Origin: Verrucomicrobiota bacterium
GTDB lineage: Bacteria; Verrucomicrobiota; Verrucomicrobiia; Limisphaerales; JACRJZ01
DNA: 64,000 nucleotides
Assembly: GCA_016219875.1 (NCBI GenBank)
Contig: JACRJZ010000041.1
Location: 124,001-188,000 of the forward strand
Direction of reading: 5' to 3'
Numbering within the stretch: position 1 is the first letter of the stretch; every line of letters starts with the position of its first letter. The notes under the pieces are model-generated. The model saw nothing but the letters and a program-made list of their open reading frames with translations, did no database searches and had not been told where the DNA came from. Below are positions 52,348-60,672 of this stretch, piece by piece. The position numbers and the translations under genes are program-made.

Positions 52348-55300
52348 TCAGTTTTGGTTTCTCCCGATCGGCGCGGTCAACCGTACCAGCGCGCCGCCTT
52401 CGGGCGCGGGGCTGATCGAGAAACTGCCGCCGACATCCTCCATCCGCTGGCGCATGTTGCGCAACCCGTTTCGGCCTTTCTGCTGGTCCGCGGCCGACAC
52501 CCCGCGCCCATCGTCCTGGACTTCGAGCGTGAAGAACGCCGGCTCCAGCTTCAGGCGGACCCAGACGGACTTGGCTTGGGCGTGCTTCACGACATTGTTC
52601 ACGGATTCTTTGAAGGCGAGGAAGACATTGTGCCGCAGCTCCGGCGGCACCGGTGAGGCGGGAAGTTGTGGCGGCGCTTCCAGCCGGTAACGCAGGCCGG
52701 CCAGGGCGAGGTATTCCTGGGCGTACTTGCAGGCGTAGTTAATCAGCCCTTCCAGCGTGTCGTTGGCGGGGTTGGCGGCCCACACGATTTCGTCGAGCGA
52801 CCGCGTGGTGTCGCGCGCGGTCTGGGTGATCTGGCGCGCGTGCGCCTCGACTTCCTCCGGCAAACTTTTGTCGGCTTCGGCCATGTCGCTGAGGAGCGAA
52901 ATTTGCGTGAGGTTCGCGCCGAGCTGGTCGTGGAGGTCGCGCGCGATGCGGCTGCGCTCTTTCTCCAGGGCCTCCTTCTGTCTCATGCCTTCGAGTTGGC
53001 GCTGAAGTTTCTGCGTGGAGAAGTAGTGGACCACTCCGATGATGCTGCCGATGAAACCGAGAGCCGAGGCCGAGAGGAACCACCAGGTCCGCCAGAACGG
53101 CGGTTCCACGGTGATGGCCAGCGAACTGCCTGTCTCGTTCCACTCGCCATCTTCGTTGCAGGCGATGACCTGGAAGCGGAACCGGCCGGGCGGGAGCTTG
53201 CTGTAATGCGCTACGCGAAGGCTGCCAGCCTCGGTCCACTTCGTTTCGTGCCCGTCAAGCCAGTAGCGGAAACGAGCGCGCTCCGGCGAGGCAAGGTTCA
53301 AGCTCGTGTAACGGATCTCCAGCCGCTCGGCGCCGGCGGGGATGACGAGTTCCTGGGACCAGCCGGTCTGAAGCAGGTTGGTGTTCTGCGGCAAGTCGTC
53401 GATGAGCACGGACTCGATCACCACCGGCGGCTTGAACGGGTTGGGCTTGAGTGCCGCCGGATCGACCGAGGCCAGCCCTTTGATGGTGGGGAACCACAGC
53501 CGGCCATCGCGCGTGCGACACGGGCCGGGCTGCGAACCGGAGGAACACTCGCTCGTGGGCAGGCCGTCTTGCTTGCGGTAAGTGCGGCAGGCGATCACGT
53601 TGGTCAGGCCGCCGGCAAAATCGTTCAGCGATTTCTTCGGCACGCGCATCAGGCCGGCGTTCGATCCGATCCACAGGAAGCCCAGCCCGTCCTCAATCAG
53701 GTAACTCACGCTGTTCGCGGCGAGACCGTCGCGCGTGGAGTAGCGCGTCCATCGGCCCTCGTGAAATCGCGCCAGGCCGTTGCCGCTGGTGCCGATCCAC
53801 AGGACGCCGTCGTCGTCGATGCACAGCGCGGAAACTGTGTCGCCGGGGATGCCGCTGTCCTGCTTGCGGAACGAAGTGAACTCGCTCCCGCGCATCCGGC
53901 ACAGACCGCCGCCTTCGGTGCCGATCCACAAGGCGCCTTCCCGGTCATCGGCAAGGGCGCGCACGACGTTGGAAGGCAAACCGTCGCGCGTGGTGAACAC
54001 TCGCCACACCTTTTCGTCCCAGCGCGCCAGGCCGCCGCCGGTGCCAAACCAAAGAACGCCGCCACGGTCCTGGTGGATAGAGGAGATGTTGGTCGAAGGG
54101 TAATTTGCGCTGACGGGCCAGTAGAAGCGGCCCTCCCGCCATTGGAACAAGCCTGCGTTCTTGGTGCCGGCCCAGAGCCGCTGCTTTTGGTCCACGAACA
54201 CCGTGAGCACGTCCCGACTCAACAAGCCTTGGCCAAATTCGAAGTGGGTCAAATGCTCATTGGTCCAGCGGTTCACCCAACCGTTGTTCGCCCCGAACCA
54301 CAGACCACCATGTTCGTCTTCGCATACCGATTGAACGACCTTCCCGCTCGACGGCTTGAAGGCGTCAAACGCCTGACGCTTGATGCGATTCAATCCGCTG
54401 CCGTCCGTGCCTACCCACAGGCTGCCCTCACGATCGACGTGCAACGAGAGAATGTAGTTGTGGGACAACCCCTCGTTGGTGGAAAGGCAGGAAACGTTCC
54501 CGTTGGCGTCGAACCAGAACAACCCCGCGCCAAGGGTGCCCACGACCAGGTTGCCTTGATGATCTTCACACACCGCGCTCGCACGGAGCCCCCAGGGAAA
54601 GGGGCCAAGATCCGCTTCAAGTTGGTTCATCCGCCATCTCTGTACCCGGCCATCTGCCAAGCGCCAGTAGCCACCGCGACGGCTGGCGAGAAGAAAGTCC
54701 AGTCCGAGCCGCGGCGGCAGATTCGTTTCCACGGGCAAAACCATCGAGCCGGTATCCAGGGTCGAACTGAGGGCGTATTGGTTCGCGTCCGTGCCCACCC
54801 AGACGGGACCGTCCTTCTCCGCGATGAGCGACCGCGATCCGCTCGACCGTCCCGGCTCGACGAGGTAGCCGTGGTAGCGGCCCTCGTGATAGCGCCACAA
54901 CTCGCCCGAAGCCGTGTAGAGCCAGACCGCGCCCGCCGCGTCCTCACACGCGGCCGCCAGCCGCCCTTCGCGTCCGCCTTGGCCGATGCCGACGCTCGTG
55001 AGATGGCCGTTCTGAATCAGGGAGACGCCGCCGCTTTCGGCCCCGATCCACAGGTTGCCGTGGCTGTCGCCGAACAGCCGCGTGATCTGGCTGCTGGGCA
55101 ACTCCGGCGTGTTGTTCTCATCGAACACGGTGAACCGGAGTCCGTCGAAGCGCGCCAGCCCGTTCAGCGTGCCCAGCCAGAGGTAGCCGTCGCGTGTTTG
55201 GGCGATGGCCAAGACGGAGTTTTGTGGCAGGCCGTTCTCGGAATCGAACACGTCGATGCTGTAGGAGACGCCGCCGCGCTGGATCGTGCTGGACGCGGCG

Positions 55301-55368
55301 GCCCAACCCGGCGCCGCGGCGCAGAGCCACAGGCAGGCGGCGGCGAGAATCCAGCGATGATTCGGCAT
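52348..55368 (-). CDS. Two-component sensor histidine kinase with periplasmic propeller
   Basis: The 1,006-residue protein starts at the ATG at 55368, where a signal peptide follows (MPNHRWILAAACLWLCAAA). About 40-650 is a chain of two-component regulator propeller repeats (such as LWIGTEGGGLCR, LWFGTGGGLARWD). A Y_Y_Y domain (about 670-745) and one membrane segment (about 760-782) follow, then a HisKA_3 dimerisation domain with phospho-accepting His813 in RDLHDQLGANL, and a HATPase domain with a DGRG-type motif. The periplasmic part is thought to sense carbohydrates in relatives. It signals to the downstream regulator, four bases away. The hybrid, AraC-fused form is absent here. Confidence 0.93.
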   Translation of the reverse strand: MPNHRWILAAACLWLCAAAPGWAAASSTIQRGGVSYSIDVFDSENGLPQNSVLAIAQTRDGYLWLGTLNGLARFDGLRFTVFDENNTPELPSSQITRLFGDSHGNLWIGAESGGVSLIQNGHLTSVGIGQGGREGRLAAACEDAAGAVWLYTASGELWRYHEGRYHGYLVEPGRSSGSRSLIAEKDGPVWVGTDANQYALSSTLDTGSMVLPVETNLPPRLGLDFLLASRRGGYWRLADGRVQRWRMNQLEADLGPFPWGLRASAVCEDHQGNLVVGTLGAGLFWFDANGNVSCLSTNEGLSHNYILSLHVDREGSLWVGTDGSGLNRIKRQAFDAFKPSSGKVVQSVCEDEHGGLWFGANNGWVNRWTNEHLTHFEFGQGLLSRDVLTVFVDQKQRLWAGTKNAGLFQWREGRFYWPVSANYPSTNISSIHQDRGGVLWFGTGGGLARWDEKVWRVFTTRDGLPSNVVRALADDREGALWIGTEGGGLCRMRGSEFTSFRKQDSGIPGDTVSALCIDDDGVLWIGTSGNGLARFHEGRWTRYSTRDGLAANSVSYLIEDGLGFLWIGSNAGLMRVPKKSLNDFAGGLTNVIACRTYRKQDGLPTSECSSGSQPGPCRTRDGRLWFPTIKGLASVDPAALKPNPFKPPVVIESVLIDDLPQNTNLLQTGWSQELVIPAGAERLEIRYTSLNLASPERARFRYWLDGHETKWTEAGSLRVAHYSKLPPGRFRFQVIACNEDGEWNETGSSLAITVEPPFWRTWWFLSASALGFIGSIIGVVHYFSTQKLQRQLEGMRQKEALEKERSRIARDLHDQLGANLTQISLLSDMAEADKSLPEEVEAHARQITQTARDTTRSLDEIVWAANPANDTLEGLINYACKYAQEYLALAGLRYRLEAPPQLPASPVPPELRHNVFLAFKESVNNVVKHAQAKSVWVRLKLEPAFFTLEVQDDGRGVSAADQQKGRNGLRNMRQRMEDVGGSFSISPAPEGGALVRLTAPIGRNQN

Positions 55369-55496
55369 GTCCGTAATCCAACGGCCCGGCGCTGACATCA
55401 GAACTCAGCCGGCCCAGTCGCGCCCAGACTGCCTGGGGCCGACGCCTGAAGCAAGCCCGCGCGGAACGCTTGGAAGGACGCGCTTCCTGCATAACA

Positions 55497-55576
55497 GTAG
55501 CAGCCGACGTGAGGAGGCTCACTCTTCAAATCTGAAATCTGAAATCAAGACAGAGCCTCCTCACGTCGGCTGCTAC
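55497..55576. repeat. Family B palindromic repeat, copy 3
   Basis: Same 24-base arms as at 51384, with a loop that is its exact reverse complement, including (AAATCTG)n units. The two copies are therefore identical over their length and oppositely oriented. Confidence 0.92.
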
Positions 55577-55612
55577 GATCCAGCGATTCTTGAATCCACC
55601 GTGGCCCGTGTG

Positions 55613-55630
55613 TTTTTCCGCCCGGAAAAA
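55613..55630 (+). promoter_or_regulatory. Perfect TTTTTCCG/CGGAAAAA inverted repeat upstream of the sigma factor gene
   Basis: Eight-base arms flank CC about 33 bases before the start at 55664. The position and symmetry fit a dimeric-protein operator. ATATAAAGG downstream could be a -10-like box. Confidence 0.4.
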
Positions 55631-55663
55631 TGTTCGGTTTGGCGTCGGGCGTCCATATAAAGG

Positions 55664-57529
55664 GTGATGATGAATTCGGACGACATGTCCCTCTTGCGGG
55701 CCTACGCCGACCACGGCTCCGAAGAAGCCTTCGCGGCCCTCGTGTCCCGTCATCTGAACTTGGTTTACTCGGCGGCGCTGCGGAAAGTGCGTGACGCGCA
55801 CTTGGCGCAAGACGTGGCGCAGGCCGTCTTCCTCATTCTGGCCCGAAAGGCCCGTTCGTTGCCGCCAGCGACGATCCTCTCGGGCTGGCTCTATCGCACC
55901 GCCCAGTTTGCCGCCGCCGATGCCTGCAAAGCCGAACTGCGCCGCCACCGGCGAGAACAGGAGGCCCACATGGAATTTTCTCCGGAAGCCGACCCCAACG
56001 ACAACCACGCGTGGCAATTGCTCGAACCCGCACTGGACGAGGCGCTCGGCCGGCTGGGCGAGAAGGACCGCAACGCGATCGTCCTCCGCTTTTTCGAGAA
56101 CAAGGGGTTGAGCGAAATCGGACTCGCCCTCGGAACGACTGAGGATTCCGCCCGCATGAGGATTGCACGGGCGGTGGACAAGCTACGAACGCTGCTTTCG
56201 CAGCGCAACGTCACACTCCCGACCGCGGTGTTGACGGGTCTGTTGACGGCCAACGCGGTGGCGGCAGCGCCTCCCGGCTTGGCCGCGACCATCGCAACCA
56301 CGGCCACAGCGCAAGGCGCCGCGGCCAGTGGCGCGGTCTTAACCATCATGAAAGGAACCTTGAAAGTTATGGCATGGACAAAAGTCAAGACGGCGGCCGT
56401 CCTCGGTGCAGCCGCTTTACTCCTCACCGGCACCACCTTTCTCGCCACGGACTGGCTTCCGGCGGCCTGGAGTGGACGTGCGCGCGGGATTCAGGGTGCG
56501 TGGGAAGGGGCCTTGAATCTCGGCAAACGAAACGTCGTGGATGGCGGCCGTATTCAAGCGCGGATCGTCTTCCAGGTCTCCCAAACGAACGAGACCTATG
56601 TCGCCTTGGGAGACAACCTCGATTGGGGCCGGAAGGATTTTCGCTTTCGCCAGTTGGTTTACCACCACCCCGTCGTGCGCATCGAGGTGAGCGATTGGGA
56701 ATCTTACGAAGGCAAGATCAATTTCTGGGGAACCCAAATCTCAGGCCACTACACGGTCGTTGGGGAAGCCCCGATTCCGATGGTGCTCAAGCGCACCTCC
56801 CGGCCTGCCGCCGCGCCTGCTCGGCTGCAGGAAAGCGACTATGCGCCCCGAACCGGTTCCGAGTTGCAAGGTTTCTGGACCGGCAAACTGGGCACGCTGC
56901 CGCTGAACTGGAAGATTGCCGAGGCGGCGGACGGCACGTTCCGGGCGGAAATGGACAATCTTGAGCAAGGCGCGCCGCATCAGACCGTGTCCGTCGAGTC
57001 CGAACCGCCCTTCGTACGACTGGTGCTGACGACGAAATCCGGCCTGTTCGATGGCGAGTTGATCGACGGCACCGGAGAGTTGGTCGGGCATTGGGTCCAA
57101 GGACGGCAGAAAACTCCCATGAAGCTCCGCCGCGTGGATCCTCGCGAGCAGGCGCCGGCCGAGCGAGACTTCATCCCAGCCGGGCCTGACGATCTCCAGG
57201 GGCATTGGAAAACGACCGCCGAGCTTGGCCTGCTGGCTCCGCGGGAGGGAAAGGTCGAAGTGGCCCTGCACATCGCCAAGCGGACCAACGGTCTCTTCAC
57301 CGCTTCCCTCTGCGGCGTTGATTACGACGCCCTGTTTCTGCCGACCAATCTGCCCGCCGATGTGCCCGCCACGACGGTTCGGTTTTCGCCGCCGACGGTG
57401 AAGCTGGCTTGGAACCGACCTTTCGGCTACACCTTCGATGGCCAGCTCAGCGGGGGAAAACTGACTGGCACAGCCCGTCGCGGCGACGTGGCCTTTCCGC
57501 TGATCTTCGAGCGAATCGTGGCGAAGTAG
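55664..57529 (+). CDS. ECF sigma factor fused to a membrane segment and exported repeat domain
   Basis: The 621-residue protein begins with ECF sigma-70 region 2 (about 12-85) and region 4 (about 122-178; [20 protein letters not shown] as helix-turn-helix). An Ala-rich linker leads to one membrane helix (about 240-262; [20 protein letters not shown]). The rest contains three modules starting QGAW (277), QGFW (402) and QGHW (512), about 100-120 residues each. The N-terminus should be cytoplasmic and the repeats outside, so the sensor may be built into the sigma factor in place of an anti-sigma. GTG at 55664, ATG at 55667 and ATG at 55670 are possible starts. Similar fusions are known in this phylum; the trigger is not. 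Confidence 0.86.
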   Translation: MMMNSDDMSLLRAYADHGSEEAFAALVSRHLNLVYSAALRKVRDAHLAQDVAQAVFLILARKARSLPPATILSGWLYRTAQFAAADACKAELRRHRREQEAHMEFSPEADPNDNHAWQLLEPALDEALGRLGEKDRNAIVLRFFENKGLSEIGLALGTTEDSARMRIARAVDKLRTLLSQRNVTLPTAVLTGLLTANAVAAAPPGLAATIATTATAQGAAASGAVLTIMKGTLKVMAWTKVKTAAVLGAAALLLTGTTFLATDWLPAAWSGRARGIQGAWEGALNLGKRNVVDGGRIQARIVFQVSQTNETYVALGDNLDWGRKDFRFRQLVYHHPVVRIEVSDWESYEGKINFWGTQISGHYTVVGEAPIPMVLKRTSRPAAAPARLQESDYAPRTGSELQGFWTGKLGTLPLNWKIAEAADGTFRAEMDNLEQGAPHQTVSVESEPPFVRLVLTTKSGLFDGELIDGTGELVGHWVQGRQKTPMKLRRVDPREQAPAERDFIPAGPDDLQGHWKTTAELGLLAPREGKVEVALHIAKRTNGLFTASLCGVDYDALFLPTNLPADVPATTVRFSPPTVKLAWNRPFGYTFDGQLSGGKLTGTARRGDVAFPLIFERIVAK

Positions 57530-57591
57530 GCGCTGAATCCTTGGCGCACCCTGCAAGGACCCCGGTTTCCGCCTCCGCCGGGACGTTCCCA

Positions 57592-58302
57592 TCAAGCACG
57601 CGAACCCAAGCGGCCCAGCAAACGCCGTCCATGTCGGCCGAGCAGAACGACCCCGAGAAAAGCGCCTGCCATCCAGGTGGCCGGCTCGGGGACTGCAGTG
57701 ATCGTGAGGTTCTGAGGTGTGAATCCAATGAAGCCGCCATCGTAGTCAATCCAACCGTTAGCACCGCTTGCCACGGAGTAAGTTCCCAAATAGCCCCCGA
57801 AGTAGGCCGTTGGGTCCGGCACTGTGCCCGGTATCGCAAAACTTAACCCGCTGTAATTGGCGTCCATTCCGATGCCTCGAATTGTGGAGCCGTTGACCGT
57901 GATCCCGGTGTCGTACGGAGCCGCCGTGGTGTCCGTGCCCGCAAACAAGTTTAGCAACCCGCTGGGGTTTGATTGGGCAGTAAGGAAGGAGTAGGGAGAC
58001 CCAGTCTGGGTCGCGGGCCGGGTCCAAGTTCCGGAAAGGCCTGTGCCACGAACGTCCGACCACAACTCGGGGTCAGAGGCAGTGCTTTCGTCGAACCAGC
58101 CCACATAGGTCGAGCCCCTATCGCCGCTGGGCGGGGTGGGGGCGAAGTCGTTGAGGGTGTAAGTGAAGCTGACGGACTGCCCGGCGGTGTAGCCCATGCC
58201 AGTGGTGTTGGCCGTGCCGCTGACGGTGAACTCGATGATGGCAGCCGTGAGGAGGGACTGAGCAGCCAGAAACAACGCGGCGACGATCAGACGTGTTTTC
58301 AT
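57592..58302 (-). CDS. PEP-CTERM sorting-domain protein
   Basis: The 236-residue protein has a signal peptide (MKTRLIVAALFLAAQSLL) from the ATG at 58302 and ends with the sorting signal VPEPATWMAGAFLGVVLLGRHGRR: the PEP motif, a hydrophobic segment and arginines. Proteins with this signal are processed by an exosortase and placed at the cell surface or in exopolysaccharide. The middle is a beta-rich domain without a family I recognise. No exosortase gene is in the window. It converges with the sigma fusion gene. Confidence 0.88.
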   Translation of the reverse strand: MKTRLIVAALFLAAQSLLTAAIIEFTVSGTANTTGMGYTAGQSVSFTYTLNDFAPTPPSGDRGSTYVGWFDESTASDPELWSDVRGTGLSGTWTRPATQTGSPYSFLTAQSNPSGLLNLFAGTDTTAAPYDTGITVNGSTIRGIGMDANYSGLSFAIPGTVPDPTAYFGGYLGTYSVASGANGWIDYDGGFIGFTPQNLTITAVPEPATWMAGAFLGVVLLGRHGRRLLGRLGSRA

Positions 58303-58365
58303 AGCAGTAAGGTGTGCGCTCAATACGATAATCGGCGCGGGCTGTCAACCGCCATCTTTGGACTG

Positions 58366-58866
58366 TCACTTCCGTTCCGCCAACTCCCGCGCGTATCGCC
58401 GGCACAGCCAGAGTGGGACCGCGCCGAAGAAACCGAAGGCGCAATCAATCAGCCGCCAGCCCCACGGGATGCCGCGCACCGCGCCCAGGACCAGCGCCCA
58501 GGGCACCACCAGCGCGCAGGCGACGAGGCCGAAGTCGAACATCCAGCGGTTCCGCACCGGCTCGCGCCACGCCCACACGAACGCCAGCGCGATCACGAAA
58601 TGCCCGAAGGCCAGCCAGTCGAATCCATAGGCGATGAACGGGTGCCGCGCGTTCGTCTCGCGCAGCGCCAGTTGCACCCGCGCGACCCAGCGGCCCAGCG
58701 ACGACGGCGATTGGTCGCTCGCGCCGAGCCAGTTCGCCAGCCAATCCAGTTCCCGCTCCACCGGCATGGCCGTGGCCCCGCTCAAGACCAGCCCGACGAT
58801 GAACAGCCCCGTCAGCCAGCGAAGGCGGCGAAACAGAATTCCGTCGTGCGGCTCGGACACGGTCAT
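58366..58866 (-). CDS. Small integral membrane protein of unknown function
   Basis: The 166-residue product has four hydrophobic segments (about 17-36, 83-100, 112-130 and 136-155) and a polar loop rich in Trp and Arg. I do not recognise a family. The start overlaps the upstream gene's end by four bases, so it is the last gene of a three-gene membrane operon. A DUF-type helper of a transport or envelope process is plausible only by context. Confidence 0.72.
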   Translation of the reverse strand: MTVSEPHDGILFRRLRWLTGLFIVGLVLSGATAMPVERELDWLANWLGASDQSPSSLGRWVARVQLALRETNARHPFIAYGFDWLAFGHFVIALAFVWAWREPVRNRWMFDFGLVACALVVPWALVLGAVRGIPWGWRLIDCAFGFFGAVPLWLCRRYARELAERK

Positions 58867-59636
58867 CGCTTCTCGTAGTTGGAGGACTTGCCCGTGGCTT
58901 TGTCCACGCAGTCAGCCCAGTGTTGGAGGAAGAACTTCTTCTCCGTGGGGAAGAACGTGTCGGCCTTGCCCACGATGGGGCGCAACGCGGTGGTCATTTG
59001 CAGCGCGACAAGCAGGAAGATGAACGTCCAGATCACCAAGCCCGATTTGGATTGGCCCTGCACCTGGGCAAACGCGTTGTGCAGAAAGCGCAGCCCGAAC
59101 CCGACGGACACCAGCCCGAAGAGCAGGTGCAGCGCGCCCATCATGGCAACCGACTCCGTGGATTGCGAGAAGACCCACGCCACCGGGGCGAAGCCGATCA
59201 GCAGCACGGCCGTGAGCGCGAGCAGACCGGCGACCAAGCCGAAGATTTCACCCAATCCGGCGCGCGAGCCGCTCAGACAGGAGAAGATGTAGAGGCTCGG
59301 CAGGCAAATCAGGCCGGAGATCAGCAGGCCCCCGGCGATCTTCACCGGCGCGGCCCACAGTTGGTCGCCGCCCGAGAATGTGCCGGTTACGAGGCCATAG
59401 ATGAGACTGCACACGGCCGCGATGAGAAACAACGTCAGGCTCAGGCTCGCTGACTTGGCCTGGCCGAGTTGCGCCATCACGCACCGCGGCTCGCGCAGCA
59501 GCGCCTGGATGGCGCCGCCCAGCCCGTTGATGGGCACGGACGGCGGCGGTGGCAACAGCGGCGAAGCGGCCGGCACGTCTGGGATCACCGGCGGAGCCGA
59601 GGGAGAATTCGTTGGGGGCGTGGCGGGTTCGTTCAT
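58863..59636 (-). CDS. Multi-pass membrane protein with proline-rich N-terminus
   Basis: The 257-residue protein has an N-terminal Pro/Ala-rich tail (MNEPATPPTNSPS... to about 35) and then about five hydrophobic segments with YIP1-like spacing. The final 30 residues are hydrophilic (HWADCVDKATGKSSNYEKR). The family is not certain. It is the second gene of the operon, 24 bases after its neighbour and overlapping the third gene. Confidence 0.75.
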   Translation of the reverse strand: MNEPATPPTNSPSAPPVIPDVPAASPLLPPPPSVPINGLGGAIQALLREPRCVMAQLGQAKSASLSLTLFLIAAVCSLIYGLVTGTFSGGDQLWAAPVKIAGGLLISGLICLPSLYIFSCLSGSRAGLGEIFGLVAGLLALTAVLLIGFAPVAWVFSQSTESVAMMGALHLLFGLVSVGFGLRFLHNAFAQVQGQSKSGLVIWTFIFLLVALQMTTALRPIVGKADTFFPTEKKFFLQHWADCVDKATGKSSNYEKR

Positions 59637-59660
59637 GTTTGTGGAGTGGTGGACCGAGTT

Positions 59661-60380
59661 TCAGTTTGAAAGCAGTTGGCCGAGCGCGCGGAAGACGGTT
59701 TCGTAGAAGTTGCCTTGAAAGGCGTTGGGCCGGAGGAATTCCACCGGCAGCCAGGGCGAGCCGATGAAGGGCCGGAGAATCCAGCAGAGCTGGCTGCCAA
59801 GCAGAAGGTTTCCCGCGAGCCAAGCCACCAGGACTTGGGCCGCCACGGGCCGGCTGCCCCCCAGCCGTTGAAGAAGCTGGAGCAGGCGCAAGTTCGCGGC
59901 GACACCGGCGAAGGCAATCGCGCCCACCTGTGTCAGTTGAACAAAGTAGTACGCCAGGTGACTGGTGTGCCCGCCCACGGCCATCGGCGGCGTGTTCCAG
60001 ACGAGGAAGAAGACCAGCGGACTGAACGCGCCGAGGATGGCGGCGGCGATGGTGAAGCTCATCAGGATGGCGAGCAGCGATTGGTGGAAGCGCAAGTTGA
60101 GTCCGAGGAGCGGCGCGAGCATGGCATTGAGCAGCGCGTTGCCGAGCGTGGTGAGCAAGATGATGAGCGGGAACTTGAGGGCCGTGTAGAGCGCCTGCAA
60201 TGGCGAGCGCCACCACCCCATCGCCGCGCCGTAGAGGCCCGCGCCGGCGAAGATCACCGCGAGGCAGAAGAGCGCGCGCCGTGTGTCCCAACGGTCCACC
60301 CACTGGTTGATCGGCTCCGCTTCGCCGCGCAACAGCACGGGGACGTGGCGCCAGTCGAGTATGCCTGAAGTGCTTTCCAT
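59661..60380 (-). CDS. Multi-pass membrane protein, first gene of a three-gene operon
   Basis: The 239-residue protein starts MESTSGILDWRHVPVLLRGE and has about six hydrophobic segments, with a WNTPPMAVGGHTSHLAYYF loop and a cytoplasmic N-terminus rich in charge. It resembles YIP1-like membrane proteins only loosely. Its 24-base spacing to the next gene suggests co-transcription. The 60381-60672 gap upstream has no gene, only the divergent end of the beta-helix gene beyond it. Confidence 0.72.
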   Translation of the reverse strand: MESTSGILDWRHVPVLLRGEAEPINQWVDRWDTRRALFCLAVIFAGAGLYGAAMGWWRSPLQALYTALKFPLIILLTTLGNALLNAMLAPLLGLNLRFHQSLLAILMSFTIAAAILGAFSPLVFFLVWNTPPMAVGGHTSHLAYYFVQLTQVGAIAFAGVAANLRLLQLLQRLGGSRPVAAQVLVAWLAGNLLLGSQLCWILRPFIGSPWLPVEFLRPNAFQGNFYETVFRALGQLLSN

Positions 60381-60672
60381 GAACGCTCGCCTCTTACGAG
60401 GGACCGGCCGGATTCAATCATTGAACACCGGAACGGCGCGAAGCGTTCAAAAAGGATTCGCCTGAAGCGTTGCGGCGAGCCTCCTGCGCGCCGTAGCGCC
60501 GTGGCTTCCAGCCCGGCGGAGCGGGCCGCGAACTTCCCGGAGCGGGAAGGCATCGGCGACCCCAATCGGTTGGACAGAAGCGCGAACCGCCCCAGACTGA
60601 ATTCGCGCGGGAAGCCTCTGCGTGGCACGAGCGAGACTTCCCTGTCCTTGAAGGCCGCCCCGGTGTCGAACC

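Noticed and set aside
52666..55395. A 909-residue plus-strand frame opposite the sensor kinase
   Set aside because: It mirrors the propeller repeats of the kinase and has no motif of its own.
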